A stretch of 64,000 nucleotides of DNA from contig NZ_JANCLT010000006.1 of assembly GCF_024294785.1 (NCBI RefSeq), forward strand, positions 62,001 to 126,000, given 5' to 3'. Under the pieces are notes generated by a model, which searched no databases, was not told where the DNA came from, and saw only the letters and a program-made list of their open reading frames with translations. The translations under genes were made by a program, and so were the position numbers. Below are positions 55,178-63,855 of this stretch, one piece after another; position 1 is the first letter of the stretch, and each line of letters opens with the position of its first letter. This DNA comes from Ectobacillus ponti. GTDB taxonomy: Bacteria > Bacillota > Bacilli > Bacillales > Bacillaceae_G.

Positions 55178-55215
55178 GGCGTGCGCAGCAGCGCGCGCTC
55201 TCTTTGGCAAATTTA

Positions 55216-55233
55216 TATACCCTGTAGGGGTTT
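55216..55233 (+). promoter_or_regulatory. Second CsoR box before copA
   Basis: ATACCC-TGTA-GGGGTT matches the CsoR operator pattern (TACCC...GGGGTA) and lies between copZ and copA, so copA may have its own copper-induced promoter. Confidence 0.75.
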
Positions 55234-55249
55234 ATAAGGGGGAGCTTAT

Positions 55250-57667
55250 ATGAGTGCAGCTCAAAAGGAAATGAGCTTTCAAATTGAAGGCATGACCTGT
55301 GCAGCCTGTTCAGCCCGGATTGAAAAAGGCTTGAAGCGGATGGATGGGGTGCAGGAGGCGAATGTGAATCTGGCGCTGGAGCGGGCCGCTGTCGCCTTTG
55401 ACCCGGAAGTGACAAATGAAGCGGCTGTCCGGCATAAGGTGGAGCAGCTCGGCTATCATGTGGTGACCGAAAAGGCGGAATTTCACCTTACCGGCATGAC
55501 CTGCGCAGCCTGCTCAGCCCGGATTGAGAAGGTGCTTGGCAAGCTGCCCGGCATTGTGCAGGCAAACGTCAACCTCGCGCTGGAAACAGCGGCAGTGGAA
55601 TACAACCCATCTGAGGTAAGCCCGAGCGATATTGTAAAGCGCGTAGAGAAAATCGGCTATGGGGCGGTCGTGAAGGAAGAGAAGCTGAATGTGGAAGAAC
55701 AGCGGAAGCAAGGGCTGAAACGGCAGCAGAATATATTTTTCATTTCCTTGGTGCTGAGCTTGCCGCTGCTGTGGGCGATGGTCAGCCACTTTTCCTTCAC
55801 AGCCTGGATTCCGCTTCCTGACGCCCTCATGAACCCGTGGGTGCAGCTGGCGCTGGCGACACCGGTGCAGTTTGTGATTGGAGCGCAGTTCTATATCGGC
55901 GCCTATAAGTCGCTGCGCAGCGGCAGCGCCAATATGGATGTGCTGGTGGCGCTCGGAACAAGTGCCGCCTACTTTTACAGCCTGTACCTCACCCTTGCCT
56001 CCCTTGGGGACGGAGGACATATGGTGGAGATGTACTATGAAACGAGTGCTGTGCTCATCACCCTGATTCTGCTTGGCAAGCTGTTTGAAGCGCGGGCAAA
56101 GGGCCGCTCCTCGGAAGCTATTAAGAAGCTGATGGGACTGCAGGCCAAGACTGCTCTTGTTGAGCGGAATGGCGAGGAGCTCCAAGTGCCGATTGAAGAG
56201 GTCAGAGCAGGAGATATCGTTCATGTGAAGCCTGGTGAGAAGGTACCCGTGGATGGTATCATCCTGGAGGGGCAGTCGGCAGTCGATGAGTCCATGCTGA
56301 CAGGAGAAAGCGTGCCTGTCGATAAAACAGTTGGCGATACGGTGATCGGCGCAACTCTCAATAAGAATGGCTTTTTAAAAGTGCAGGCGGTTAAAGTCGG
56401 CCGTGATACAGCGCTGGCGCAAATTATTAAAGTGGTAGAGGAAGCACAAGGCTCCAAAGCACCGATTCAGCGTCTGGCAGACCAAATTTCCGGCATCTTT
56501 GTCCCGATTGTCGTAGGCATTGCCGTTTTGGCTTTCGTGTTCTGGTATTTCTGGGCTGCACCAGGAGATTTTGCCGGTGCCTTAGAGAAATTAATTGCCG
56601 TGCTTGTCATCGCCTGCCCATGTGCTCTTGGCCTGGCAACACCGACCTCTATTATGGCGGGATCCGGCCGGGCTGCGGAATTCGGCATTCTCTTTAAGGG
56701 AGGGGAGCACCTGGAGCTGACGCACCGCATCGATACAGTCCTGCTGGATAAGACAGGAACCGTAACGAATGGCGCCCCTGTTTTAACAGATGTTCTGCCG
56801 GCAGAGGGAATAGAAGAAGCAGAGCTGCTGCGGCTTGTTGGAGCGGCCGAGAAGCAATCGGAACACCCGCTGGCTCAAGCAATTGTGACGGGTATTGCCG
56901 AGAAGGGCGTTGGCCTGGCAGCTGTCACCGCATTTTCGGCCATTCCCGGCTACGGTGTGAAGGCCGAGGCGGATGGAAAGGAGATTCTTGTCGGGACGAG
57001 AAGGCTGATGCAAGAGCGTGGAGTGGAGGTGCCCCAAGCGGCTATGGATCAGCTGACAGAGCTGGAGCAGGCCGGCAAGACGGCCATGCTGGCAGCGGCA
57101 GATGGAAAATATGCCGGAATGATTGCGGTTGCCGATACGATCAAAACCACGTCCAAGCAGGCTGTCCGGCGGCTGCAGGACATGGGGCTGACAGTCATCA
57201 TGATTACGGGAGACAATGAACGGACAGCCCGGGCAATCGCGGCCCAGGCAGGTATCCGGGAAGTGATTGCGGAGGTGCTGCCGGACGGCAAGGCTGCTGA
57301 GGTAAAAAGATTGCAGGAGCAGGGCAGAAAGGTGTCCATGGTCGGGGACGGCATCAATGATGCCCCGGCATTGGCTTTGGCTGATATTGGCATGGCAATT
57401 GGAACGGGAACGGACGTAGCAATGGAGGCTGCCGATATCACCTTGATGCGCGGTGACCTGAACAGCATTGCTGATGCGATTCTCATGAGCAAGCTGACCA
57501 TCCGCAACATCAAGCAGAACTTGTTTTGGGCGCTTGCTTATAATGCTCTTGGCATCCCGATTGCAGCAGCGGGCTTTCTGGCTCCGTGGCTGGCAGGTGC
57601 AGCCATGGCTTTCAGTTCGGTCTCTGTCGTGCTGAACGCATTGCGGCTGCAGCGCATAAAATTGTAG
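55250..57667 (+). CDS. copA: Cu(I)-translocating P1B-type ATPase CopA
   Basis: This 805-residue pump has two N-terminal heavy-metal domains, each with GMTCAAC, eight spans, the TGES actuator loop, the membrane CPC motif ([13 protein letters not shown]), the phosphorylation site DKTGTVT, the SEHP motif of the nucleotide domain and [10 protein letters not shown]. It exports Cu(I) from the cytoplasm. Length and order are standard for CopA. Confidence 0.98.
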   Translation: MSAAQKEMSFQIEGMTCAACSARIEKGLKRMDGVQEANVNLALERAAVAFDPEVTNEAAVRHKVEQLGYHVVTEKAEFHLTGMTCAACSARIEKVLGKLPGIVQANVNLALETAAVEYNPSEVSPSDIVKRVEKIGYGAVVKEEKLNVEEQRKQGLKRQQNIFFISLVLSLPLLWAMVSHFSFTAWIPLPDALMNPWVQLALATPVQFVIGAQFYIGAYKSLRSGSANMDVLVALGTSAAYFYSLYLTLASLGDGGHMVEMYYETSAVLITLILLGKLFEARAKGRSSEAIKKLMGLQAKTALVERNGEELQVPIEEVRAGDIVHVKPGEKVPVDGIILEGQSAVDESMLTGESVPVDKTVGDTVIGATLNKNGFLKVQAVKVGRDTALAQIIKVVEEAQGSKAPIQRLADQISGIFVPIVVGIAVLAFVFWYFWAAPGDFAGALEKLIAVLVIACPCALGLATPTSIMAGSGRAAEFGILFKGGEHLELTHRIDTVLLDKTGTVTNGAPVLTDVLPAEGIEEAELLRLVGAAEKQSEHPLAQAIVTGIAEKGVGLAAVTAFSAIPGYGVKAEADGKEILVGTRRLMQERGVEVPQAAMDQLTELEQAGKTAMLAAADGKYAGMIAVADTIKTTSKQAVRRLQDMGLTVIMITGDNERTARAIAAQAGIREVIAEVLPDGKAAEVKRLQEQGRKVSMVGDGINDAPALALADIGMAIGTGTDVAMEAADITLMRGDLNSIADAILMSKLTIRNIKQNLFWALAYNALGIPIAAAGFLAPWLAGAAMAFSSVSVVLNALRLQRIKL

Positions 57668-57668
57668 G

Positions 57669-57694
57669 AAACCGGCTGATTCAGCCGGTTTTTC
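57669..57694 (+). terminator. Terminator of copA
   Basis: AACCGGCTGA/TCAGCCGGTT stem followed by TTTTCG. Confidence 0.85.
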
Positions 57695-57825
57695 GTCTGT
57701 TTTCCGGAAAATTTGTCAATTCCCATGCGGAAAACGGAAAACTATGACGTTTGACTGTACACTTTTTCACATGGTACGATATGCTTAACAAATACGGACC
57801 GGGGGGAGGTGTATGCATTGGGAAC

Positions 57826-58221
57826 GTGTATCGAATCGGAGAGTTGGCAGAGCTGGCACATGTATCGAAGCGGACAATTGATTATTACACAAATCTGGGG
57901 CTGCTGACGGCACAGCGTTCACAGTCCAATTATCGGTATTATGATGAGCAGGCATTGCAGACGCTCAGATTGATTGAGCACTGCAAAAGGATGCATATGC
58001 CTCTTTGCGAGATTAAAAGCTTACTAGAGCAAAGGGCGGAAAGCCAGCAGGCACCGATGCAAGTGGAAGAGCTGGCACAGCTGCTGCGCCGGATCGAGGG
58101 CGATTTGCTGCATATTCAGCCGCAGCTGCGCCTGCTGACGGCAGAGCAGCAGGAAAAGCTGAAGCGGCAGCTTGCACCGTCTGTGTCTGCGCTGATGCAA
58201 GCCTTGTTATGGCAGCATTAA
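57826..58221 (+). CDS. MerR-family transcriptional regulator
   Basis: The N-terminus VYRIGELAELAHVSKRTIDYYTNLGLLTAQRSQSNYRYYDEQALQTLRLIEHCKRMHMPL is the MerR winged helix, followed by a dimer helix. No Cys-rich metal loop is present in the C-terminus. The start is unclear: GTG 57826 fits the family N-terminus; the GGGGGGAGG site at 57800-57808 fits better to an ATT at 57817, and ATG 57781 is also open. It precedes a CNNM-CBS gene, as the MerR gene yhdQ precedes or flanks yhdP in Bacillus. Confidence 0.85.
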   Translation: MYRIGELAELAHVSKRTIDYYTNLGLLTAQRSQSNYRYYDEQALQTLRLIEHCKRMHMPLCEIKSLLEQRAESQQAPMQVEELAQLLRRIEGDLLHIQPQLRLLTAEQQEKLKRQLAPSVSALMQALLWQH

Positions 58222-58241
58222 CATTTTGAGCGACAAAAAAC

Positions 58242-58274
58242 AGGAGGTGGACACCTTAGTTCTCAGAGCTAAGG
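58242..58274 (+). promoter_or_regulatory. Alternative hairpins and orphan SD before the CNNM gene
   Basis: AGGAGGTGG (58242-58250) is a perfect Shine-Dalgarno sequence with no start codon at the right distance. It can pair as AGGTG/CACCT (58245-58256), which excludes a second hairpin CCTTAG/CTAAGG (58254-58274) just before the real start site. Confidence 0.45.
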
Positions 58275-58281
58275 GAGATTC

Positions 58282-59598
58282 TTGGACATATTTAATTTAG
58301 TCATGGTAGCGGTATTAATCGCTCTCACGGGCTTTTTCGTAGCAGCGGAATTTGCGATTATCCGGGTGCGCGGCAGCCGGATTGACCAGCTTGTGGCAGA
58401 AGGAAAGCGCGGGGCGGCAGCGGCGAAGCGGGTGACATCCGGCTTGGATGAGTACCTGTCGGCCTGCCAGCTCGGTATTACAGTGACAGCATTGGGCCTT
58501 GGATGGCTGGGAGAGCCGACCATTCATAACCTGCTGCACCCATTGCTGATCAAGCTGCAGTTGTCTGCGGCAGTCGCAAGCACAGCATCCTTTATCATCG
58601 CATTTTCTGTTGTTACCTTCTTGCATGTTGTCATCGGCGAACTGGCGCCGAAAACATTTGCAATTCAAAAGGCGGAGCAAATTACGCTTTTGTTTTCCCG
58701 TCCTTTAATGCTGTTTTATAAAATCGCATATCCATTCATTTGGACCTTGAACAGCTCAGCCCGTGTTGTTACAGGCTTGTTCGGCTTAAAGCCGGCATCG
58801 GAGCATGACGAAGCCCATTCCGAGGAGGAGCTTCGCCTTATTTTGTCAGAGAGCTATGAAAGCGGCGAAATTAACCAAGCTGAGTACAAGTATGTAAATA
58901 ACATTTTTGAGTTCGATAACCGCATTGCCAAGGAAATCATGGTGCCCCGCACAGAGATCACCGGCTTGTATGCAGACGATCCGGTGGAAGAGCATATGAA
59001 GATCATCCAAAGCGAGAAATATACGCGCTATCCTGTGTTTGGCGAGGATAAGGACCATATCATTGGCATGGTGAATGTAAAGGACTTCTTCATCCGGTAT
59101 ATGAATGGAGAAGGCACGCAATGGAAATCCATTCGTGATTTCATGCGCCCGGTGATTGAAGTGATGGAGACAACGGCGATTCACGATCTGCTGCTGGAGA
59201 TGCAGAAGAAGCGGATTCCGATGGCCATCCTCTATGATGAGTATGGCGGTACAGCGGGTCTCGTAACACTCGAGGATATTCTGGAAGAGATTGTTGGAGA
59301 AATCCGCGATGAATACGATGAGGATGAACATCCGCCCGTGCAGCATATCAGTGAATATCATAAGATTGTCGACGGCAAAGTGCTGATCAGCGAAATCAAT
59401 GATCTGCTGGGCCTCCATGTCGATGAGGAGGATGTTGACACCATCGGGGGCTGGATGATGATGCAAAATCATGAAATTCTGGAGGGCCAGTCCGTGATAA
59501 TGGACGACTATGAATTCAAGGTGCTGATGAAGGATTCCCACCAAATTAAGCGGGTGGAAATTCAGAAGCTGGCAGAGGAGCAAGCAGCGGCTCTGTAG
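58282..59598 (+). CDS. CNNM-CBS transporter (HlyC/CorC family, MpfA/YhdP-like)
   Basis: This 438-residue protein has a CNNM membrane domain (about residues 1-190), two CBS domains (MVPRTEITGLY... and FMRPVIEVMETTAIHDLL...; about 205-335) and a C-terminal CorC/HlyC domain. The family exports Mg2+ (MpfA) or influences cobalt. It starts at TTG 58282 after AAGGGAGA. The MerR regulator 60 bp upstream may control it. Confidence 0.92.
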   Translation: MDIFNLVMVAVLIALTGFFVAAEFAIIRVRGSRIDQLVAEGKRGAAAAKRVTSGLDEYLSACQLGITVTALGLGWLGEPTIHNLLHPLLIKLQLSAAVASTASFIIAFSVVTFLHVVIGELAPKTFAIQKAEQITLLFSRPLMLFYKIAYPFIWTLNSSARVVTGLFGLKPASEHDEAHSEEELRLILSESYESGEINQAEYKYVNNIFEFDNRIAKEIMVPRTEITGLYADDPVEEHMKIIQSEKYTRYPVFGEDKDHIIGMVNVKDFFIRYMNGEGTQWKSIRDFMRPVIEVMETTAIHDLLLEMQKKRIPMAILYDEYGGTAGLVTLEDILEEIVGEIRDEYDEDEHPPVQHISEYHKIVDGKVLISEINDLLGLHVDEEDVDTIGGWMMMQNHEILEGQSVIMDDYEFKVLMKDSHQIKRVEIQKLAEEQAAAL

Positions 59599-59607
59599 AA
59601 GGGAAGG

Positions 59608-59660
59608 GGATGACCCAAAAGACAGTCTGGAGGCAGGCTTCTGGGTCATCCCCTTTTTGT
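59608..59660 (+). terminator. Terminator of the CNNM gene
   Basis: GGGGATGACCCA and TGGGTCATCCCC form 12-bp arms around a 23-base loop, followed by TTTTTG. Confidence 0.88.
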
Positions 59661-59768
59661 GTCTGTGTGAACAGCCGCCCATCAAACCTAACTTGAAGGA
59701 AAAGCTGCCGGGAATCCAAGGGCGGCTTACAGCATCCTGTTTCCAAAAGCAGCTTCTCATTGTGATCC

Positions 59769-59800
59769 TTAAGAAAAAGTTAAGCGAAGCACGGTATCTT
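59769..59800 (+). promoter_or_regulatory. TTAAG direct repeat and -10 before the two-component operon
   Basis: TTAAGA-N5-TTAAGC (59769-59785) is followed 15 bp from the start of the second unit by TATCTT (59795-59800). This is the layout of an activator-dependent promoter without a good -35, and suggests autoregulation by the encoded response regulator. Confidence 0.72.
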
Positions 59801-59879
59801 AAGGATAAGAAAAGCAAACATCCAAAGAGTAAGTTTACGGACTTGTTGTAATATAGGAAAACATGAGGGGGAATTGTGT

Positions 59880-60551
59880 ATGCGTTTATTGGTGGTTGAG
59901 GACAATGTGCCGTTGCTGGAATCCATTGTGGAAATTCTGTCACAGGAGTTTGAAGTGGACAGCGCTTCTGACGGTGAAGAAGGCCTGTTCCTGGCAGCTC
60001 AAAATATTTACGATGCCATCGTCCTGGATGTCATGCTGCCGGGCATGGACGGCTTTGAGATTTTGAAGAGTCTGCGCAGCGACAGCATTCAGACACCCGT
60101 GCTGTTCTTGACGGCAAGAGATTCGCTGGAGGACCGGGTGAAGGGATTGGATTACGGCGGCGATGACTACTTAACAAAGCCGTTTCAGGCGCCGGAGCTG
60201 CAGGCGCGCATCCGGGCCTTGCTGCGCCGGAGCGGCAGCCTGACAACAGAGCACACACTGCGCTACCGGGGCATTGAACTGCATGGCAAGGATCAGGATG
60301 TGAAGGTGGACGGCAAGCCGCTGAAGCTGACAGCCAAGCAATACGAGCTGCTGGAGTATATGATTCAAAACAGCGGCGCCATTTTGACAAAGGAGCAGAT
60401 CTATGACCGTGTCTGGGGCTTTGATTCTGATACAACGATCGCCATTGTAGAGGTATTTGTCCATCATTTGCGCAAAAAACTGGAGCCATTCGGCTATCAT
60501 GAAGATATTAAAACAGTACGGGGTGTCGGCTACCGGCTGAAGGAGCAGTAA
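59880..60551 (+). CDS. OmpR-family response regulator
   Basis: This 223-residue protein has a receiver domain (phospho-Asp in DAIVLDVMLPGMDGFE, acidic pair VVEDN, Lys in TKPF) and a C-terminal winged helix (about 130-222, with YELLEYMIQNSGAILTKEQIYDRVWG). I start it at ATG 59880, preceded by GAGGGGG. It is 11 bp from the kinase gene. Proteins of this class bind direct repeats with an 11-bp period, as seen in three promoters here. Confidence 0.96.
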   Translation: MRLLVVEDNVPLLESIVEILSQEFEVDSASDGEEGLFLAAQNIYDAIVLDVMLPGMDGFEILKSLRSDSIQTPVLFLTARDSLEDRVKGLDYGGDDYLTKPFQAPELQARIRALLRRSGSLTTEHTLRYRGIELHGKDQDVKVDGKPLKLTAKQYELLEYMIQNSGAILTKEQIYDRVWGFDSDTTIAIVEVFVHHLRKKLEPFGYHEDIKTVRGVGYRLKEQ

Positions 60552-60562
60552 GGGGGAGCAGC

Positions 60563-61840
60563 ATGTTTCGGCAGACGCATATTCGGTTGACACTTTTGAA
60601 CTCATTGGTATTCATTGTCTTGATCGGGGCGCTTGGAAGCGTCATTTATGCCTACACCTATGACCGCTTGTACCATTCTGTGGACATGAGTTTAATGGAC
60701 ACGGTGAAGAAGGCGGGGCATGGAGAGAATGGCAGACCGCAGAATAATAAATTTGGGGGAGGCCGTGGCGGCACGCGGGATGTCTCGCTTGCTGTCGGCG
60801 ACCCGCGGGTTTCTGTCCTTATTTGGGACCAAAACGGAAACCTTGTCAGTGAAGGGGATGGCAGGGAGGTGCTCTTCCTGCAGCAATATGGCAAGCTGGT
60901 GCAGCCAAAGGTGCTGAATGAAGTGCAGACGGTGCAAGCGAAAGGCTTTACCTTCCGCACAGTTGCATCAGAGGGCTATGTCGGCTCGGACATGGTGACA
61001 GTACAGCTGATCCGGAATGTCACCTCCGAGCAGGAATTCTTGGAGAAGCTGCTTATTATCTTGGCAGTCGGCTGCGGTGTCGGCATCATATGTGCCGTAG
61101 GAGCAGGCTACTTCCTGGCCGGCCGTGCGCTTGTGCCGATCCAGCGGGCATGGAACAAGCAGCAGCAATTTGTTTCTGATGCTTCACATGAGCTGCGGAC
61201 GCCGCTGGCGGTTATTCAGTCCAAAACAGATCTGCTGTTCCGCAACCCATCCGCAACGATTGAGGATAAAATTACAGATATTTCCACCATTTCGAATGAA
61301 GGCCGCCGCTTGTCCAAGCTGGTGACAACGCTTCTGACCCTGGCACGTTCAGACTCCAATCAGATTGAAATGAAGAAGGAGCCGTTTGCCCTGCATGAGC
61401 TGCTGGAGAATCTGGTGGACCAGTACGGGGAAATTGCCTCTTATCAGGAGAAGAGCCTGACGATGGATGTGCCGGAGCCGGTGATGTTTACCGCAGATAA
61501 GGAGCGGATTCATCAGCTGCTTGTCATCCTGCTCGACAATGCCATGAAGTATACCGGTGAGGGCGGCCGGATTGAGCTTGCTTGCCAACAGACAGCTTCT
61601 GCCATCACGCTGCAGGTGAAGGACACAGGCATCGGCATGAGCGAAGAGGATATTCCGCGCATCTTTGACCGCTTTTATCAAAGTGATAAAGCGCGGACCA
61701 TTGCCGAGGATGCCGGGCTTGGGCTGGGCCTGTCCATTGCCCAATGGATCATCGACAAGCATAATGGCCGGGTAAAGGTGCAAAGCAAGCTAGGGGAAGG
61801 AACGAGCTTTGAAATCACCTTTCCGAAACATCAAAAGTAA
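60563..61840 (+). CDS. Membrane sensor histidine kinase
   Basis: This 425-residue kinase has two spans (about residues 10-32 and 158-185) flanking an extracellular sensor of about 125 residues with a Gly/Arg/Asn-rich start (NNKFGGGRGGTRD). The cytoplasmic part has FVSDASHELRTPL, NAMKYT, DTGIGM and GLGLGLSIAQ. No HAMP or PAS domain is evident. It partners the preceding response regulator. The signal is unknown. Confidence 0.95.
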   Translation: MFRQTHIRLTLLNSLVFIVLIGALGSVIYAYTYDRLYHSVDMSLMDTVKKAGHGENGRPQNNKFGGGRGGTRDVSLAVGDPRVSVLIWDQNGNLVSEGDGREVLFLQQYGKLVQPKVLNEVQTVQAKGFTFRTVASEGYVGSDMVTVQLIRNVTSEQEFLEKLLIILAVGCGVGIICAVGAGYFLAGRALVPIQRAWNKQQQFVSDASHELRTPLAVIQSKTDLLFRNPSATIEDKITDISTISNEGRRLSKLVTTLLTLARSDSNQIEMKKEPFALHELLENLVDQYGEIASYQEKSLTMDVPEPVMFTADKERIHQLLVILLDNAMKYTGEGGRIELACQQTASAITLQVKDTGIGMSEEDIPRIFDRFYQSDKARTIAEDAGLGLGLSIAQWIIDKHNGRVKVQSKLGEGTSFEITFPKHQK

Positions 61841-61847
61841 ACAGATA

Positions 61848-61896
61848 GACCTCTGCTGAAAACCTTGCTTGTAACAGGTTTTCAGCGGAGGTCTAT
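61848..61896 (+). terminator. Terminator of the two-component operon
   Basis: AGACCTCTGCTGAAAACCT pairs with AGGTTTTCAGCGGAGGTCT (one G-U), followed by ATTTCTTT. Confidence 0.88.
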
Positions 61897-61906
61897 TTCT
61901 TTGGCC

Positions 61907-61938
61907 TTAAGTGAAAATTAAGAAACCTTTTGTAAGAT
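61907..61938 (+). promoter_or_regulatory. TTAAG direct repeat and -10 before the C39-like peptidase gene
   Basis: TTAAGT-N5-TTAAGA (61907-61923) with TAAGAT (61933-61938) exactly 15 bp from the start of the second unit. Confidence 0.72.
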
Positions 61939-61965
61939 TGGAGCAGAGAGTAAGGGGGAATCCAT

Positions 61966-62730
61966 ATGAAACGCATATTAGTATGGACGGCGGCGGCTCT
62001 GCTGCTGCTGTCTGGCCTGTATATAGCTTTTGCTCCTTCGCCGGAGGAGAAGGCTGTGACGAAAGCGGCGGAGCTGAAGCAGATTCAAGAGGCGCCGGTA
62101 GAGGTTGCGGATGAAGTGGTGCAGGAGCCAAAGCCGGAGAAGGTCCTGCTTGATCACGTCCCGCTGCTGCAGCAAATGCCGGAGTTGCCGCGCGGCTGTG
62201 AGGTCACCAGCCTGGCGATGCTGCTCGGACATGCCGGTGTGCCGGCTGACAAAATGACATTGGCCCGGCAAATTGCGAAGGTGCCGTTCCGGGAAGGAGC
62301 ACTGCGGGGCAACCCGAATGCGGGCTTTGTCGGCAACATGTATACCTTTGAAGAGTCGGGATACGGGGTCTATCATCAGCCGATTGCCGCTTTGGCGGAG
62401 AAATACCTGCCCGGCAGAGTCGTCGATTTGAGCGGCAAATCGTTTGCGGAGGTTCTGCAGTCATTGGACCAAGGGACACCGGTTTGGATTGTTACAAATT
62501 CGACATTTGCACAGCTTGATGAAAGTGCCTTTTCCACTTGGCAGACAAGCGGCGGGCCGGTCAAGATTACGTATAGAGAGCACAGTGTTGTCATCGTCGG
62601 CTATGATGCCACACATATTTATGTCAATGATCCGCTGAATGGAAGCGCGGCTGTGCCGAAAAATCGGGCTGCCTTTGAGCAGGCTTGGCTTCAGATGGGC
62701 AGCCAGGCCATCACCTATTCTCCAGTATAA
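61966..62730 (+). CDS. C39-like cysteine peptidase, secreted or membrane anchored
   Basis: This 254-residue protein has an N-terminal hydrophobic anchor (about residues 5-25), an acidic/Lys linker, and a C39-like papain fold of the YvpB type: catalytic Cys in LPRGCEVTSLAMLL, His in REHSVVIVGYD and Asp in VNDPLNG. It may process extracellular peptides or modify cell-wall proteins. The TTAAG motif upstream ties it to the adjacent two-component system (inference). Confidence 0.9.
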   Translation: MKRILVWTAAALLLLSGLYIAFAPSPEEKAVTKAAELKQIQEAPVEVADEVVQEPKPEKVLLDHVPLLQQMPELPRGCEVTSLAMLLGHAGVPADKMTLARQIAKVPFREGALRGNPNAGFVGNMYTFEESGYGVYHQPIAALAEKYLPGRVVDLSGKSFAEVLQSLDQGTPVWIVTNSTFAQLDESAFSTWQTSGGPVKITYREHSVVIVGYDATHIYVNDPLNGSAAVPKNRAAFEQAWLQMGSQAITYSPV

Positions 62731-62739
62731 GCAAACCGG

Positions 62740-62766
62740 GAGCTGACCATGTTCAGCTCTCTTGTT
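62740..62766 (+). terminator. Weak terminator after the peptidase gene
   Basis: GAGCTGA/TCAGCTC stem with loop CCATGT and the T-poor tail TCTTGTTT. Confidence 0.55.
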
Positions 62767-62830
62767 TGATGGATGACAATACACCGGTTATGGCAAAATA
62801 GGAGAAACATGATGGATTGTGGAGGTCACA

Positions 62831-63595
62831 ATGAAGCGATATCTCTATCTTTTACTGCTGAGTTCTCTGCTCTTGTCCGGTTGTGTATCAGGAGATGGGC
62901 ATTTGAAAATCAATCAAAACGGAAGTGCCGATATGAACGTCCGCTTTGGAGCGGAGCAGCAGGTGAAAAAGTATTTGGGGGATTTCAACCCCTTCGTCTA
63001 CATTCAATCCATGCTGCAAAACAACGGCTTTGCTGTGAAGGGCTATGACCGGAAGCAGGACTTCGGATTTGAAGCATCCCGTCATTATCAGTCATTGGAA
63101 GACTTTCAACAGCAGCAAATTAAACCGGCAAGCGGCAAAGGAATTGCTGACATTGTTTCCTTTCAGTACAACAAAAAGGAGCAGCTGTTTTTTACAGTGT
63201 ACGATGTGAAGAGCAAAATGGACTTCTCCGGAGTCTATCAGGATGTGCTGGCGACGGCAAGAAAGCAATTGGGGACAACTGCAGTTGCGGTGCAGTATGC
63301 GGCAGACCAGCTGCAGAAGCATATGGATCTGCAATTTAAGGTAAGCCTGCCGATTCAGGCAGCCTCCTCGAATGCGGACAAGAAAACAGATGGCGGAAAG
63401 ACGCTTGCTTGGAATATCAATCCCATTGCCAAGAATGAACTGGCAATGACGGTGAAGGTGCCCAACATCCGCAACATTGCCATTGCTGCCGGCGGGGCAC
63501 TCCTGCTGCTGCTCATTCTGTTCATTATGTGGATCCGGCATCGCCGCAAGAAAAAGCGGGCGGCAGTTCAGCCTGAAGAGCCGGCGAAGGAATAG
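62831..63595 (+). CDS. Lipoprotein with C-terminal span (DUF3153/LppM-like)
   Basis: This 254-residue protein has a lipobox (LLLSGC, Cys about residue 18) and an extracellular domain (GDGHLKINQNGSADMNVRF...), then a C-terminal membrane span (about 217-239) and a basic tail. The HLKINQNGSADM start resembles DUF3153-type lipoproteins. I use ATG 62831, five bases after GGAGG. Function unknown. Confidence 0.8.
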   Translation: MKRYLYLLLLSSLLLSGCVSGDGHLKINQNGSADMNVRFGAEQQVKKYLGDFNPFVYIQSMLQNNGFAVKGYDRKQDFGFEASRHYQSLEDFQQQQIKPASGKGIADIVSFQYNKKEQLFFTVYDVKSKMDFSGVYQDVLATARKQLGTTAVAVQYAADQLQKHMDLQFKVSLPIQAASSNADKKTDGGKTLAWNINPIAKNELAMTVKVPNIRNIAIAAGGALLLLLILFIMWIRHRRKKKRAAVQPEEPAKE

Positions 63596-63683
63596 GGGGC
63601 TTGCGGGCTCTCTTTGGCTATGCGGGGACTCGCAGGATTTCGGAATGATTATGTGCATAATGGCATAAAAAATAGTAATGGAT

Positions 63684-63712
63684 TTACGAAAGCAATCCAG
63701 TTATGTTATACT
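63684..63712 (+). promoter_or_regulatory. Promoter of the antiporter leader
   Basis: TATACT (63707-63712) is preceded by a weak -35 (TTTACG, 18 bp away). Transcription from here gives a leader of about 135 nt before the antiporter gene. Confidence 0.55.
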
Positions 63713-63758
63713 TGAATAAGAAAAACGCATATAGAATTGCTTTTGGAGGAGTCTGTCA

Positions 63759-63785
63759 TTGGGGGCTTCTTTTTGTCTTTTTTAG
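63759..63785 (+). CDS. Possible 8-codon leader peptide
   Basis: TTG 63759, with TTTTGGAGGA seven bases upstream, opens an eight-codon frame (MGASFCLF) that stops at TAG 63783-63785, inside the 5' arm of the terminator hairpin. This is the arrangement of ribosome-controlled attenuation. It is too short for sequence support of its own. Confidence 0.45.
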   Translation: MGASFCLF

Positions 63786-63813
63786 GAGCCTGCAGTTGCA
63801 GGCTCCTTTTTGC
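63784..63813 (+). terminator. Attenuator-type terminator before the antiporter gene
   Basis: Perfect AGGAGCCTGCA/TGCAGGCTCCT arms followed by TTTTTGCG, located 43 bp before the antiporter start and directly after the leader frame. Confidence 0.85.
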
Positions 63814-63855
63814 GTTCTTTTGCAGATAGAAGCTTCAGAAAAAGGGAGTGGGAAT

